From Quatrionicoccus australiensis (GTDB lineage Bacteria > Pseudomonadota > Gammaproteobacteria > Burkholderiales > Rhodocyclaceae), in the NCBI RefSeq assembly GCF_020510525.1, contig NZ_CP075188.1, forward strand, positions 3,534,001 to 3,598,000: a stretch of DNA of 64,000 nt. The letters run 5' to 3'. This document shows, piece after piece, positions 33,413-42,285 of the stretch (its first letter is position 1; the number at the start of each line of letters is the position of its first letter). A program made the position numbers and the translations under genes. The notes beneath the pieces were generated by a model. That model was not told where the DNA came from, did not search any database, and saw nothing but the letters and a program-made list of their open reading frames with translations.

Positions 33413-33931
33413 ATGAAAACACTCAAGCAGATGCTTGCCGACAAGCAGCACGCACTCGCCGTCGTCGCCCCCGGCGACACGGTATTTCATGCCCTGTCCG
33501 TGATGGCCGCAAACAATGTCGGTGCCTTGCTCGTCCTTGAAGGCGAACAACTGGTCGGCATATTTTCCGAACGCGACTATGCCCGCAAGGTCATCCTGCA
33601 CGGCAAGTCGTCAAAGGAAACGCCGGTCCGCGAAATCATGAGCGACAAGGTCGCCTACGTGACACCCGGCACCAGCCTCGACGAATGCATGGCGCTGATG
33701 ACCGAAAAGCATTTCCGCCACCTGCCCGTACTCAACGAGGACAGCAGCGTTGCCGGCATCATTTCGATCGGCGACCTGGTCAAGGAAACGATCAGTTCGC
33801 AACAATTCACCATCGCCCAGCTTGAGCATTACATCTCCAGCAGACCAGATTTGCCGGGCGATGGCGCAACTGCCTTGAACGTTCCATCGCCCCGGCAGTC
33901 CGAGCAGCAGCCGGCAGTTTGCCGGCATTGA
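33413..33931 (+). CDS. CBS-domain protein
   Basis: 172 residues with two CBS motifs (about 8-60 and 75-130: VGALLVLEGEQLVGIFSERDYAR and HLPVLNEDSSVAGIISIGDLV). Tandem CBS pairs bind adenine nucleotides and act as energy or ligand sensors. The C-terminal 35 residues are low in conservation. GAGAGGAG precedes the ATG at 33413; the frame upstream to 33332 begins in the region after the terminator and is rejected. msrQ follows 21 bases later. Confidence 0.88.
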   Translation: MKTLKQMLADKQHALAVVAPGDTVFHALSVMAANNVGALLVLEGEQLVGIFSERDYARKVILHGKSSKETPVREIMSDKVAYVTPGTSLDECMALMTEKHFRHLPVLNEDSSVAGIISIGDLVKETISSQQFTIAQLEHYISSRPDLPGDGATALNVPSPRQSEQQPAVCRH

Positions 33932-33952
33932 TCTGCGAAAGAAGCACAATTC

Positions 33953-34621
33953 ATGAACCGCCCACCCGATCCCCGCCTGCTTGCCTTAATCAAGGGCAGC
34001 CTCTTCCTGATCTGCCTGCTGCCTTTCGTGCGCTTGCTGTGGCTGAGCCAGCACAGCTTCGGCATGGCGGAAGACCCCGTCGAGCTGGTGCAGCAATCAA
34101 CCGGTAGCTGGACGCTCAATTTCCTGCTGCTGACGCTGTGCATCTCGCCGCTGCGCGCCATCACACAGCAACACTGGCTGTTGCGCCTGCGCCGCATGTT
34201 CGGGCTGGTCACCTTCTTTTACGCCAGTTTGCACCTGCTCGCCTTCATCGGCTTCGAGCACGAATTTGCGGTCGACCAGATTTCCCGCGGCATTTTCAAG
34301 CATCCTTTCGTCAGCGTCGGCTTTGCCGCTTTCCTGCTCCTGATCCCGCTTGCCGCCACCTCCAACCAGTGGGCGATTCGCGCACTGGGCGGGCGCAAAT
34401 GGCAGGAACTGCACCGCAACATCTATCTGGTCGGGATTCTCGCCTGCGTACATTATTTATGGCTGAGCAAGCTGAGCGAAATGATCTGGCCGCTGCTCTA
34501 CACGGGCGCCCTCGCCGCCCTGCTCGCCTGGCGCATCCGTGAGCGGCGACGCAAGGCGACTCCGGTAACCCCCCAGGACACGGCCAAACCGCTGCGCTTC
34601 TTCAAGCAACGCCCGGAATAA
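33953..34621 (+). CDS. msrQ: Heme-binding membrane subunit MsrQ (YedZ family)
   Basis: Integral membrane b-type heme protein that feeds electrons to the periplasmic methionine sulfoxide reductase MsrP. The 222-residue protein has about six transmembrane spans and conserved histidines in ASLHLLAF, WQELHRNIYL and ACVHYLW. The usual partner gene msrP is not next to it in this window, which is atypical. It may be co-transcribed with the CBS gene. Confidence 0.88.
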   Translation: MNRPPDPRLLALIKGSLFLICLLPFVRLLWLSQHSFGMAEDPVELVQQSTGSWTLNFLLLTLCISPLRAITQQHWLLRLRRMFGLVTFFYASLHLLAFIGFEHEFAVDQISRGIFKHPFVSVGFAAFLLLIPLAATSNQWAIRALGGRKWQELHRNIYLVGILACVHYLWLSKLSEMIWPLLYTGALAALLAWRIRERRRKATPVTPQDTAKPLRFFKQRPE

Positions 34622-34652
34622 TTACCCGGCAGCAACACCGGACAAGGCCAGA

Positions 34653-35528
34653 CTACTTCTGGCGCGGCGTATCGAAACGGACGATGGCGCGCCCGTCGGC
34701 AGTCTGTTTTGCTTCGGCCTTCCAGGCATGGCCGTAGACCACTTCAAACGTCGCCGGCAACTTGCCGTCGCGGCGCAGCCCTTCATAAGCGGCGCGCGCC
34801 GCCGCCCAGGCCCGGCGCCCGCTCAGCCCGTGTCGACGTGCGACCATGGCACAGCCGGAACCGGCGGCACGCAGATCGGCAAACATCGCATCAAGATCGG
34901 CGTAAGTCAGGGTGATGACTTCCATGTCCATGACCGGATCGGCAAAACCGCAACCGACCAGCATGTCACCGAGATCGTGCATGTCGATGAAACGCTGGGT
35001 GTGGGCATAGCCGTCGGCAAAGGCCGTGCGCAGTTCCTTGAGCGAATCCGGACCGAGCGTCGAGAACATCAGCAGGCCGCCGACCTCGAGCACGCGATGC
35101 GCCTCGGCCAGCACCGGCAAGGGATCATCCAGCCAGTGCAGCAGCAGATTCGACCAGACCAGGGCGGTCGACCGTGTTTTCAGGGGCAATTTCGCCGCAT
35201 CGGCAGCCAGGCGTTGCGGTCCGGCCGACTTGGCGAGACCGAGCCGGCGCAACCAGCCGGCCGGCGCCTGATCCTGCGCCAGCATGGCCGGCGCCAGATC
35301 GAGGCCGAGCAGTTCGGCCTGCGGGTAGCGTGCCGTCAGGCCGGCAAAACTGCCGCCGCGACTGCAACCGAGATCGAGAATGCGACCCGGCTCGAGCTTG
35401 ACGTAATCAAGCCGCTCCTGCATGCGCCGATCCACCTCGCGGGCGAAAAAATCGCCTTGCGGGTAGCTGGCGGCGGCACGCGAGAAACGTCGACCGACCT
35501 GCTGCCGGTCGACGAAGGCAGCGCTCAA
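34653..35528 (-). CDS. bioC: Malonyl-[ACP] O-methyltransferase BioC
   Basis: Starts pimelate synthesis for biotin by methylating malonyl-ACP. The 291-residue SAM methyltransferase has [12 protein letters not shown] and [13 protein letters not shown], the latter typical of BioC. There is no in-frame ATG or GTG in the right place. A TTG at 35528 overlapping the bioB stop as TTGA gives a normal N-terminus ([17 protein letters not shown]), so I choose it. Coupled to bioB; no bioF, bioH or bioD nearby. Confidence 0.9.
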   Translation of the reverse strand: MSAAFVDRQQVGRRFSRAAASYPQGDFFAREVDRRMQERLDYVKLEPGRILDLGCSRGGSFAGLTARYPQAELLGLDLAPAMLAQDQAPAGWLRRLGLAKSAGPQRLAADAAKLPLKTRSTALVWSNLLLHWLDDPLPVLAEAHRVLEVGGLLMFSTLGPDSLKELRTAFADGYAHTQRFIDMHDLGDMLVGCGFADPVMDMEVITLTYADLDAMFADLRAAGSGCAMVARRHGLSGRRAWAAARAAYEGLRRDGKLPATFEVVYGHAWKAEAKQTADGRAIVRFDTPRQK

Positions 35529-36511
35529 ATCGCCTTGATGCCGAGACGGGCGAACAAGGCGTCGTCGCGATCGGCTTCCGGATTGCCGGTGGTGAGCAGG
35601 AAGTCGCCGTAGAACATCGAGTTGGCACCGGCCAGGAAGCACAGGGCCTGCAGCTCGTCGCTCATTTCCTGACGGCCAGCCGACAGGCGCACCCAGGATT
35701 TCGGCATGGTGATGCGGGCGGCGGCGATGGTGCGCACGAACTCGAAGGGATCGAGACGCGCGGTATCGGCCATCGGCGTGCCGGGAATCGGCACGAGGTT
35801 GTTGATCGGCACGGATTCCGGCGGCTGCGGCATGTTGGCGAGCTGGACGATCAGCGCAGCGCGGTTCTTGCGCGACTCGCCCATGCCGATGATGCCACCC
35901 GAACAGACATTGATGCCGGCGTCGCGCACCTGGTCGAGCGTATCGAGACGATCTTCCTGGGTATGCGTCTTGATGACCTGACCGTAGAACTCCTTGTCGG
36001 TATCGAGATTGTGGTTGTAATAGTCGAGGCCGGCTTCCTTGAGCTTTTCGGCCTGGCCTTCCTTGAGCATGCCGAGCGTGACGCAGGTCTGCATGCCGAG
36101 CGCCTTCACTTCGCGCACCATGTCGAGCACGCGATCGAGATCGTTGTCTTTCGGCCCCTTCCAGGCAGCACCCATGCAGAAACGCGAGGCGCCCTTGTCC
36201 TTGGCGGCCTGCGCGGCGGCGACCACCTGGTCGAGCGGCATCAGACGCTCGCGCTCGGTGTCGGTGTCGTAGCGGGCCGACTGCGAACAGTAGCTGCAAT
36301 CCTCCGAGCAACCGCCGGTCTTGACCGAAAGCAGCGTCGAGCGTTGAATGGCGTTCGGATCGAAATTCTCGCGATGCACGCCCTGGGCGCGCCAGATCAA
36401 GTCCATCAACGGCAGGTCGTACAGCGCAAGCACCTCGGCGAGCGTCCAGGGAGGAACGGCTTCAGTCGGTGAAACAGCAGGAACGGCGGCGAGGGAGCTA
36501 GCTTGTTGCAT
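35525..36511 (-). CDS. bioB: Biotin synthase BioB
   Basis: Radical-SAM enzyme that inserts sulfur into dethiobiotin. The 328-residue protein has the iron-sulfur motif CSEDCSYC (Cys about 68, 72, 75) and the auxiliary cluster residues in YYNHNLDT and [10 protein letters not shown]. The first 20 residues are a variable extension. bioC overlaps its stop. A short dyad lies upstream between bioB and comF. Confidence 0.97.
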   Translation of the reverse strand: MQQASSLAAVPAVSPTEAVPPWTLAEVLALYDLPLMDLIWRAQGVHRENFDPNAIQRSTLLSVKTGGCSEDCSYCSQSARYDTDTERERLMPLDQVVAAAQAAKDKGASRFCMGAAWKGPKDNDLDRVLDMVREVKALGMQTCVTLGMLKEGQAEKLKEAGLDYYNHNLDTDKEFYGQVIKTHTQEDRLDTLDQVRDAGINVCSGGIIGMGESRKNRAALIVQLANMPQPPESVPINNLVPIPGTPMADTARLDPFEFVRTIAAARITMPKSWVRLSAGRQEMSDELQALCFLAGANSMFYGDFLLTTGNPEADRDDALFARLGIKAI

Positions 36512-36545
36512 GGAAGGCCTTGCGTGAAAAATGCGATAAAAATCA

Positions 36546-36560
36546 GATACGAAGCGTATC
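36546..36560. promoter_or_regulatory. Small dyad in the bioB-comF divergent region
   Basis: GATACG-AAG-CGTATC is a perfect 6-3-6 inverted repeat in the 83-bp gap between the divergent bioB and comF starts. It could be an operator. It matches neither the BirA operator nor the BioR TTATnnATAA box that I know, so the regulator is unknown. Confidence 0.35.
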
Positions 36561-36594
36561 GGTAATTATGGATTATCGAAGACGCTGCTAGAGG

Positions 36595-37326
36595 ATGTCA
36601 ATTTTAACCCAGCCCCATTCGCTGCGACAGCTTGCCGGCCAGTTCCTCGACGAGCTGCTCCCGGCCAGTTGCCTGCTGTGCAGCGCCGACAGCGGCGGCA
36701 GCCTGCTCTGCCCGGCCTGCGCCGACGATCTGCCGCTGCTGCCGACGGCGCTCTGTCCGCAATGCAGCCTGCCGACCACCTTTGGCGAGCGCTGCGGCGC
36801 CTGCCTGCACGAGCCGCCGCACTTCGATGCCACATGCTCCCTTTTTCGCTATGATTTTCCGCTCGACCGTATCGTGCATGCGCTCAAGTACGGACACCAG
36901 CTAGCCGTCGCCGAGTGGCTGGGCGACACGCTGGCGGCGCGCCTGACCGGGCAAACATTCGAACTGATCGTGCCGCTGCCTCTGCATGCGCAACGCCTCG
37001 CCGAACGCGGCTTCAACCAGGCGGCGGAAATCGCCGCACACCTGGAAAAACACCTGAAAATACCGGTCGACCGCTACAACCTGCAGCGCACGCGCGCCAC
37101 GCCGGCGCAGGCCGAATTGCCGCTCAAGGAACGCCACAAAAATGTGCGCGGCGCCTTCGAATGCCGCAGCGATTTCAGCGGCAGACACCTCCTGCTGCTC
37201 GACGACGTGATGACCAGCGGCGCCACCGCCAGCGAATGTGCCCGCGTCCTCAAGCTGCATGGCGCGGCAAGCGTCACTGTGGCCGTCGCAGCACGCGCCC
37301 TGAAACATTCGGCGCGCCATTCGTGA
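36595..37326 (+). CDS. ComF family protein (amidophosphoribosyltransferase-like)
   Basis: 243 residues with an N-terminal double zinc-ribbon (CLLCSADSGGSLLCPACADD and CPQCSLPTTFGERCGAC) and a C-terminal phosphoribosyltransferase domain with the PRPP loop LLLLDDVMTSGAT. ComF is needed for natural DNA uptake in naturally transformable bacteria, and homologues (GntX) occur widely, so competence is not proven. The start codon is uncertain: GAGG lies directly against the ATG. Confidence 0.9.
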   Translation: MSILTQPHSLRQLAGQFLDELLPASCLLCSADSGGSLLCPACADDLPLLPTALCPQCSLPTTFGERCGACLHEPPHFDATCSLFRYDFPLDRIVHALKYGHQLAVAEWLGDTLAARLTGQTFELIVPLPLHAQRLAERGFNQAAEIAAHLEKHLKIPVDRYNLQRTRATPAQAELPLKERHKNVRGAFECRSDFSGRHLLLLDDVMTSGATASECARVLKLHGAASVTVAVAARALKHSARHS

Positions 37327-37365
37327 TCTAATCCGCAACCCAGCCCAGCCAACGAAACCCGCAAC

Positions 37366-37830
37366 GTGTTCGCCGTCGTCCTCTACCAGCCCGAGATCCC
37401 GCCCAACACGGGCAATATCATCCGCCTGTGCGCCAATACCGGCGCCGAACTGCATCTGGTCGAGCCGCTCGGCTTCGACATCACCGACAAGCATCTGCGC
37501 CGGGCCGGCCTCGATTATCACGAATACGCGCGCGTCGTCCGCCACCCGGACTGGACGGCGTGCAAGGCCGCACTGGCCGGACGCCGCCTGCTGGCGATGA
37601 CGACCAAGGGCAGCAGCAACCTGTTTGCGCAGGTTCTGCAAAAGGATGATGTGTTTGTTTTTGGTCGCGAGACCAGCGGCCTGCCGCCGGAAGTGCTCGC
37701 CGAATTCGCGCCGGAAGCGCGTCTGCGCCTGCCCATGCAGGCCGGCCAGCGCAGCCTCAATCTGTCGAATGCGGCGGCGGTGACCGTATTCGAAGCCTGG
37801 CGCCAGGCCGGCTTCGCTGCAAGCTTTTAA
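37366..37830 (+). CDS. trmL: tRNA (cytidine/uridine-2'-O-)-methyltransferase TrmL
   Basis: SPOUT-fold enzyme that methylates the wobble ribose of tRNA-Leu isoacceptors. The 154-residue length is typical. Motifs are [30 protein letters not shown] and [20 protein letters not shown], the trefoil-knot SAM site. It starts with GTG. Its TAA stop overlaps the gpsA stop on the other strand within a shared TTAA. Confidence 0.95.
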   Translation: MFAVVLYQPEIPPNTGNIIRLCANTGAELHLVEPLGFDITDKHLRRAGLDYHEYARVVRHPDWTACKAALAGRRLLAMTTKGSSNLFAQVLQKDDVFVFGRETSGLPPEVLAEFAPEARLRLPMQAGQRSLNLSNAAAVTVFEAWRQAGFAASF

Positions 37831-38816
37831 GCGAGCTCTTCCTTCGGATCGCGCGCCATCAGCTGATCGACCGCCTGCGCCGCCGTCAAACGGCCATCCA
37901 GAACGGCAGCAACCGCGGCACTGATCGGCATCTCGACACCCAGCTTGCGCGCCAGCTGATCGACTTCGCGGGCGGTATAGACGCCCTCGGCAACGTGCCC
38001 GAGTTCTTCGAGAATCTGCGGCAGCGACTTGTTCTCGGCGAGCGCCAGACCAACCCGCCGATTGCGCGAAAGATCGCCGGTACAGGTCAGGATCAGGTCG
38101 CCCATGCCGGCCAGGCCCATGAAGGTGTCGCGCTGGGCGCCAAGCGCCAGGCCGAGACGGGCAATTTCGGCCAGGCCACGGGTAATCAGCGCGGCCCGTG
38201 TATTCAAGCCCAGACCGAGACCATCGCAGGCACCGGTCGCAATCGCCAGGACATTCTTGACGGCACCGCCGACTTCGACGCCAACCAGATCGTCGTTGGC
38301 GTAGATGCGCAGGCGCGTGGTGTGCAACTGGCGCGCCGCTTCGCGGGCAAAGGCCGGATTGTTGGCCGCCAGCGCCACGGCGGTCGGCTGACCTGTTGCG
38401 ACTTCCTCGGCAAAACTCGGCCCGGACAAAGCGCCACAGACCACATTCTCGCCGAGCACTTCCATGACTACCTGATGCGGCAGCTTGCCGCTGCCCGCTT
38501 CAAAGCCCTTGCACACCCAGAGTATGGGTTGCGTCGAAGCCATCGCGTGCAGCAACTCGACGGTGGGCCGCAGGCCGGCAATCGGCGTCGCGATGACCAG
38601 CAGATCGGCGCCGCTGACCGCATCGGCAAAATCGATCGAGACCGCCACTGAAGGCGGCAATTTGTGACCGGGGAAGAAACGACGGTTTTCCCGGTTTTTC
38701 AACAGGTCGACCGCTACGTCCTCCTCGCGCGACCAAAGTGTCACATCATGCTTGCCGGCAAAGGCAATGGACAATGCGGTGCCCCAGGCACCGGCCCCCA
38801 ACAGCGTTATTTTCAT
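37827..38816 (-). CDS. gpsA: NAD(P)+-dependent glycerol-3-phosphate dehydrogenase GpsA
   Basis: Makes sn-glycerol 3-phosphate for phospholipid synthesis. The 329-residue protein begins [18 protein letters not shown], the NAD fold, and carries the substrate motif KNVLAIATG and GLMGGMGDLIL-like [17 protein letters not shown] overlap with the upstream SH3 gene fixes the start at 38816. Confidence 0.97.
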   Translation of the reverse strand: MKITLLGAGAWGTALSIAFAGKHDVTLWSREEDVAVDLLKNRENRRFFPGHKLPPSVAVSIDFADAVSGADLLVIATPIAGLRPTVELLHAMASTQPILWVCKGFEAGSGKLPHQVVMEVLGENVVCGALSGPSFAEEVATGQPTAVALAANNPAFAREAARQLHTTRLRIYANDDLVGVEVGGAVKNVLAIATGACDGLGLGLNTRAALITRGLAEIARLGLALGAQRDTFMGLAGMGDLILTCTGDLSRNRRVGLALAENKSLPQILEELGHVAEGVYTAREVDQLARKLGVEMPISAAVAAVLDGRLTAAQAVDQLMARDPKEELA

Positions 38817-39256
38817 AGACCCCAGACCTGCGCCGAACGGATATAACCGGTCGCGCCATCGCGATGGCGCACCTTGGCCCAACCGGGCGAAGCAGTTTCG
38901 ATGAACTCGACCGCGACCCATTTGTCGAGTTCGGCCACGACCGCCGACTCCGGCTTGTCGGATTGACGGATTTCCGCCTTCGGCGCCGTCACCACCAGCA
39001 TCCGGCGTTCGCTGACCTGGCGTGACTCTATCCAGGCCAGCGTCCCTTCGGCATCGCGAACCTTGAGCCAGCCATCAAGACGCACCACCACCTCGACCGG
39101 CGTCTGCGCCTTGATCAGATAGAGCTTCTTGCCCTTTTGCGACGGGGCATCGTAAAGAATCGCCGCCGGCACATCGACCGAACGATAGTCGAGTGCCGCC
39201 GCCGTACCTGCGATACCGAGCAGGAAAAGGCTGGCCAGAGTCCGCCGGATGTTCAT
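38813..39256 (-). CDS. Exported SH3-domain protein
   Basis: 147 residues with a signal peptide (about 1-22) and two bacterial SH3 domains (about 25-80 and 85-147; [19 protein letters not shown] and [22 protein letters not shown]). Such domains usually bind peptidoglycan or proteins in the periplasm. It lies between secB and gpsA with an ATGA overlap to gpsA; exact role unknown. Confidence 0.85.
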   Translation of the reverse strand: MNIRRTLASLFLLGIAGTAAALDYRSVDVPAAILYDAPSQKGKKLYLIKAQTPVEVVVRLDGWLKVRDAEGTLAWIESRQVSERRMLVVTAPKAEIRQSDKPESAVVAELDKWVAVEFIETASPGWAKVRHRDGATGYIRSAQVWGL

Positions 39257-39259
39257 GAT

Positions 39260-39721
39260 TTACTGCAGGGTGTTTTCGGTCGAAGCCGCGGCCTGGGCTT
39301 CCTGCAGGCGCTGCATGTACATGGCTTCGAAATTGACCGGCTGCAGCACGATGGGCTGGAAGCCGGCGCGCGTCACGGCATCGGAAATCGCTTCGCGGGC
39401 ATACGGGAAGAGAATGTTCGGGCAAGCCACGGCAACCAGCGGCTCGACCTGCTCATCCGGCACATTGACGATGCGGAAGATGCCGGCCTGACCCACTTCG
39501 ACCAGGAACACCGTCTTTTCGCCCAGGGTCGCCGTCACAGTCACCGTCAGCATGACTTCGAAAACACCTTCACCGACGCCACGGCCATTCGAATTGAGCT
39601 TGATCTCGACTTGCGGCGCATCGTGCTCAAGGAAGATTTCCGGTGCATTCGGCACTTCGATGGAAAGATCCTTGACGTAGAGTTTTTCGATACCGAAGAT
39701 GGGCTGTTCGTTTTGTTCCAT
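39260..39721 (-). CDS. secB: Protein-export chaperone SecB
   Basis: Tetrameric cytoplasmic chaperone that keeps precursors unfolded and hands them to SecA. The 153-residue protein shows IYVKDLS-like KLYVKDLSIEVPNAP, FLVEVGQAGIF, and the ACPNILFPYARE signature. Its partner SecA in this window keeps the zinc tail SecB binds. The order grxC-secB-gpsA matches other proteobacteria. Confidence 0.97.
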   Translation of the reverse strand: MEQNEQPIFGIEKLYVKDLSIEVPNAPEIFLEHDAPQVEIKLNSNGRGVGEGVFEVMLTVTVTATLGEKTVFLVEVGQAGIFRIVNVPDEQVEPLVAVACPNILFPYAREAISDAVTRAGFQPIVLQPVNFEAMYMQRLQEAQAAASTENTLQ

Positions 39722-39748
39722 GATTCTCTTTCTGTAAGTTGATGGGTT

Positions 39749-40015
39749 TCAGGCGCCGGCTGCAAGCAGGGGCGTCAGTCCGCCCGCGGCATCCAGCGCG
39801 TAAAGATCGTCGCAGCCGCCGACATGGGTTTCACCAATGTAGATTTGCGGCACGGTGCGGCGCTTGGTGCGCTGCATCATTTCATCACGCCGCTCGGGAT
39901 CGATATCGATGCGGACTTCCTCGATTGCGGTCACGCCACGCGCCGCCAGCAATTGCTTGGCACGCGTGCAGTAAGGGCAGACCGCCGTGGTGTACATCAG
40001 GACATGGGCGCTCAT
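39749..40015 (-). CDS. grxC: Glutaredoxin 3 (GrxC type)
   Basis: 88-residue dithiol glutaredoxin with active site VCPYCTRAK and the TVPQIYIGETHVGGCDD glutathione-binding region. It reduces protein and mixed disulfides using glutathione. It overlaps the rhodanese gene by ATGA, which sets the start at 40015. Confidence 0.95.
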   Translation of the reverse strand: MSAHVLMYTTAVCPYCTRAKQLLAARGVTAIEEVRIDIDPERRDEMMQRTKRRTVPQIYIGETHVGGCDDLYALDAAGGLTPLLAAGA

Positions 40016-40443
40016 TTGTTGCGGCTGCCTTTCTTGATCGGATAACCGGCCCCGACCCAGGCATCGACGCCACCGGCCAGGCTGTGCGTGCGGGTGAAAC
40101 CGAGCTTGGCCAGTTGGCCGCAGCCCTTGGCCGAGCGCATGCCGGCCGTGCAGCAAACGATCAGCGGCTTGTCCTTGTACTTCTCGATTTCGCTCACCCG
40201 GTCCGCCAGCTTGCTCAGGGGAAGATTGCGCGCATCCGGCAGATGGCCGGCAGCGAACTCATCGGCTTCGCGCACGTCGATCACGATCGCATCCTCGCGA
40301 TTGATCAGCAGGGTTGCCGCGGCCGGATTGACCTCGTTGGCGGAAGACCCCATGAACATCGGCCAGACAAGGCCGACGCCGCTGATCACGATGATCGAGA
40401 TGAGCAGGATGTTCTGGTTGATAAAGTCCATCGGAATCGGCAT
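40012..40443 (-). CDS. Membrane-anchored rhodanese-like protein (YibN-type)
   Basis: 143 residues with one N-terminal transmembrane span (about 8-30) and a rhodanese domain. The active-site loop reads CTAGMR, with the catalytic cysteine at about 98, so sulfur transfer or persulfide handling is plausible. GGAG about ten bases before the ATG favours 40443 over a second ATG at 40431. It sits between an ArsR regulator and grxC, translationally coupled to the latter. Confidence 0.9.
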   Translation of the reverse strand: MPIPMDFINQNILLISIIVISGVGLVWPMFMGSSANEVNPAAATLLINREDAIVIDVREADEFAAGHLPDARNLPLSKLADRVSEIEKYKDKPLIVCCTAGMRSAKGCGQLAKLGFTRTHSLAGGVDAWVGAGYPIKKGSRNK

Positions 40444-40446
40444 CTG

Positions 40447-40764
40447 TTAATTCTCCACACCACAAAAAACTTCGCGCATCATTCCGACGAGCTGCAGGGT
40501 GCGCTGGTCGCCCACCCGATAAAAAACACGATTGGCATCCTTGCGCGTCAGCAAAACGCCCTTCTCGCGCAAAATAGCCAGATGCTGCGAAATGTTGCTT
40601 TGCGAGGTACCGACCGCATCGACGATTTCCTGAACGCAGGCTTCCTGGTCGCCAACCACGCAAAGGATCTTCAGGCGGAGCGGATGGGCAATGGCCTTGA
40701 GGGCGCGCGCTGCCATCTCGATATGCTCCTGCTTTTCGATCAGGTTGAAGCTTGGCTTGTCCAA
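40447..40764 (-). CDS. ArsR/SmtB-family regulator with BigR/SqrR-like cysteine pair
   Basis: 105-residue winged-helix repressor with recognition helix TSQSNISQHLAILREKGVL. Cysteines fall at 35, 43 and 101. The 43/101 pair is placed like the dithiol of BigR and SqrR, which sense persulfides, while the ArsR metal motif CVC in the recognition region is absent. A rhodanese gene follows three bases later, in line with sulfur control. A perfect dyad overlapping its own -10 suggests autorepression. Ligand is inferred, not shown. Confidence 0.8.
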   Translation of the reverse strand: MDKPSFNLIEKQEHIEMAARALKAIAHPLRLKILCVVGDQEACVQEIVDAVGTSQSNISQHLAILREKGVLLTRKDANRVFYRVGDQRTLQLVGMMREVFCGVEN

Positions 40765-40794
40765 AATAATAAAACCTCGTTGTCGGCTAATGGG

Positions 40795-40811
40795 CCATTA
40801 TAAAATAATGG
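40795..40811 (-). promoter_or_regulatory. Candidate ArsR operator overlapping TATAAT
   Basis: CCATTAT-AAA-ATAATGG is a perfect 7-3-7 inverted repeat. On the minus strand it contains TATAAT (40797-40802) about 33 bases before the ArsR start. A second overlapping dyad, TAATGG-G-CCATTA, lies at 40788-40800. No good -35 is visible. The location fits autoregulation, and the divergent envC-like gene could also be affected. Confidence 0.6.
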
Positions 40812-40848
40812 TCTGCGTTTCGCCGACCTTAATCAGCCCCGAGAATCC

Positions 40849-42285
40849 GTGCCCGCCATTTCGCCCCATGCTTTCCGTCAGGGTTCCCAACCCGGGCCAT
40901 CCGCCAGGCCGGCACTGCGCCGGAAGTACGGTGCGCTGCTGGCAAGCTTGCTGATTACGCTCTGCCAGGTTGCCGCACCGGTCGACGCCCGGGAAAACAC
41001 GAAAAAGAAAGCGGAGGCCAGCTCATCTCCGCCGGAAATCGCCGAAAAGCAGGCTGACCTCGGCGAATTGCGCAGCCGCATTGAAGGCCTGCGCAAGGAC
41101 CTGAACAGCAGCGAGGAAAGCAAGGCCGATGCGGCCGACCGCCTGCACGAATCGGAACGCAAGATATCCCGCCTGCAGCGCGAACTGCTCGAATTGTCGG
41201 AGCAACGCGGTCAACTCGAAAAAAAGCTGAAAAATCTCGAACAACAGTCGCAGGAACTGGGCAGCACGCTCGGCCAGCAGCAGTCGCAACTGGAAAAGCT
41301 GCTTTACAAGCAGTATCTGCGCGGCACGCCCGACTCGCTGCAACTGCTGCTCAACGGCAACGACCCGAACCAGATGGCGCGCGACCTGCACTATCTGTCT
41401 GCCATCGCCCTGTCCCGCGCCGAACTGATGGGCGAGATCAACGCCACGCTGGATCGCAAGAAGGCGCTGGCCGCCGACGCCAAGGAACGCGCCGACGAAC
41501 TGCAGGAAGTCGCCGCCCAGCAGCAGCAACGCCACGCCGAATTGCAGAAGCAGCGCGAAGAACACCAGAAGCTGTACGCCCAGATTTCCGACAAGGTCAA
41601 AGCGCAGCGCAAGGAAATCGGCAACCTGCAGCAAAACGAAAAGCGCCTGACCCAGCTGATCGACCGCCTATCGACCATCCTTGCCAAGCAGGCCGCGGCA
41701 GCGGCCAAGGCAGCAGCGGCCGCACGTGCCGCGGAAGCCGCCCGCCAGGCAGAAGCGGCTAAGCAAAAGAACAGCAAACCGGCGAACAATGAATCGCGCG
41801 AAAACTCACGCCCGCCGCCTGTAACCGAACCGCCCCGCCCGCGAACCGCCGAAGCCGAGAACCGCTACGAACCGGTCGCCAGTGACGGCAGCTTTGCGCG
41901 TCAGCGCGGCAACCTGCGCCTGCCAGTGCGCGGCTCGGTGCTCGGCCGCTTCGGCTCGCCACGCGAAGGCGGCGGCACCTGGCGCGGCCTGTTCATCAAG
42001 GCAGGCAATGGCAGCGAAGTCAAGGCGGTAGCCGGCGGCAAAGTCGTCTTTGCCGACTGGATGCGCGGTTTTGGCAATCTCCTGATCGTCGACCACGGCG
42101 ACGCCTATCTGTCGATCTACGGCAACAACGATTCCCTGCTCAAACAGGTCGGCCAGGCCGTCAAGGGTGGGGAAACTTTGGCCACCGTGGGCAATAGCGG
42201 GGGCAATCCGGAATCCGGTTTATACTTTGAGCTCCGCCACCAGGGGCAACCGATCGACCCGATGAAATGGTCCAGTTTGAAATGA
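40849..42285 (+). CDS. envC: EnvC-like murein hydrolase activator (degenerate LytM)
   Basis: 478 residues starting with GTG: a hydrophobic export segment (about 25-45), long coiled coils (about 60-300) ending in an alanine-rich helix, a Pro-rich linker, and a C-terminal LytM fold. The zinc ligands are lost: RGLFIKAG replaces HxGxD and GLYFELR replaces HLHFE. This is the hallmark of EnvC, which activates amidases instead of cutting peptidoglycan. The stop overlaps the ctp start by ATGA, the same envC-ctp order as in many proteobacteria. Confidence 0.93.
   Translation: MPAISPHAFRQGSQPGPSARPALRRKYGALLASLLITLCQVAAPVDARENTKKKAEASSSPPEIAEKQADLGELRSRIEGLRKDLNSSEESKADAADRLHESERKISRLQRELLELSEQRGQLEKKLKNLEQQSQELGSTLGQQQSQLEKLLYKQYLRGTPDSLQLLLNGNDPNQMARDLHYLSAIALSRAELMGEINATLDRKKALAADAKERADELQEVAAQQQQRHAELQKQREEHQKLYAQISDKVKAQRKEIGNLQQNEKRLTQLIDRLSTILAKQAAAAAKAAAAARAAEAARQAEAAKQKNSKPANNESRENSRPPPVTEPPRPRTAEAENRYEPVASDGSFARQRGNLRLPVRGSVLGRFGSPREGGGTWRGLFIKAGNGSEVKAVAGGKVVFADWMRGFGNLLIVDHGDAYLSIYGNNDSLLKQVGQAVKGGETLATVGNSGGNPESGLYFELRHQGQPIDPMKWSSLK

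Noticed and set aside
34653..36311. Apparent 552-residue fusion including BioC
   Set aside because: The upstream half is bioB read out of frame; BioC begins at the TTG overlapping the bioB stop.
36512..36594. BirA or BioR operator upstream of bioB
   Set aside because: The sequence does not match either consensus; only a short unrelated dyad is present.
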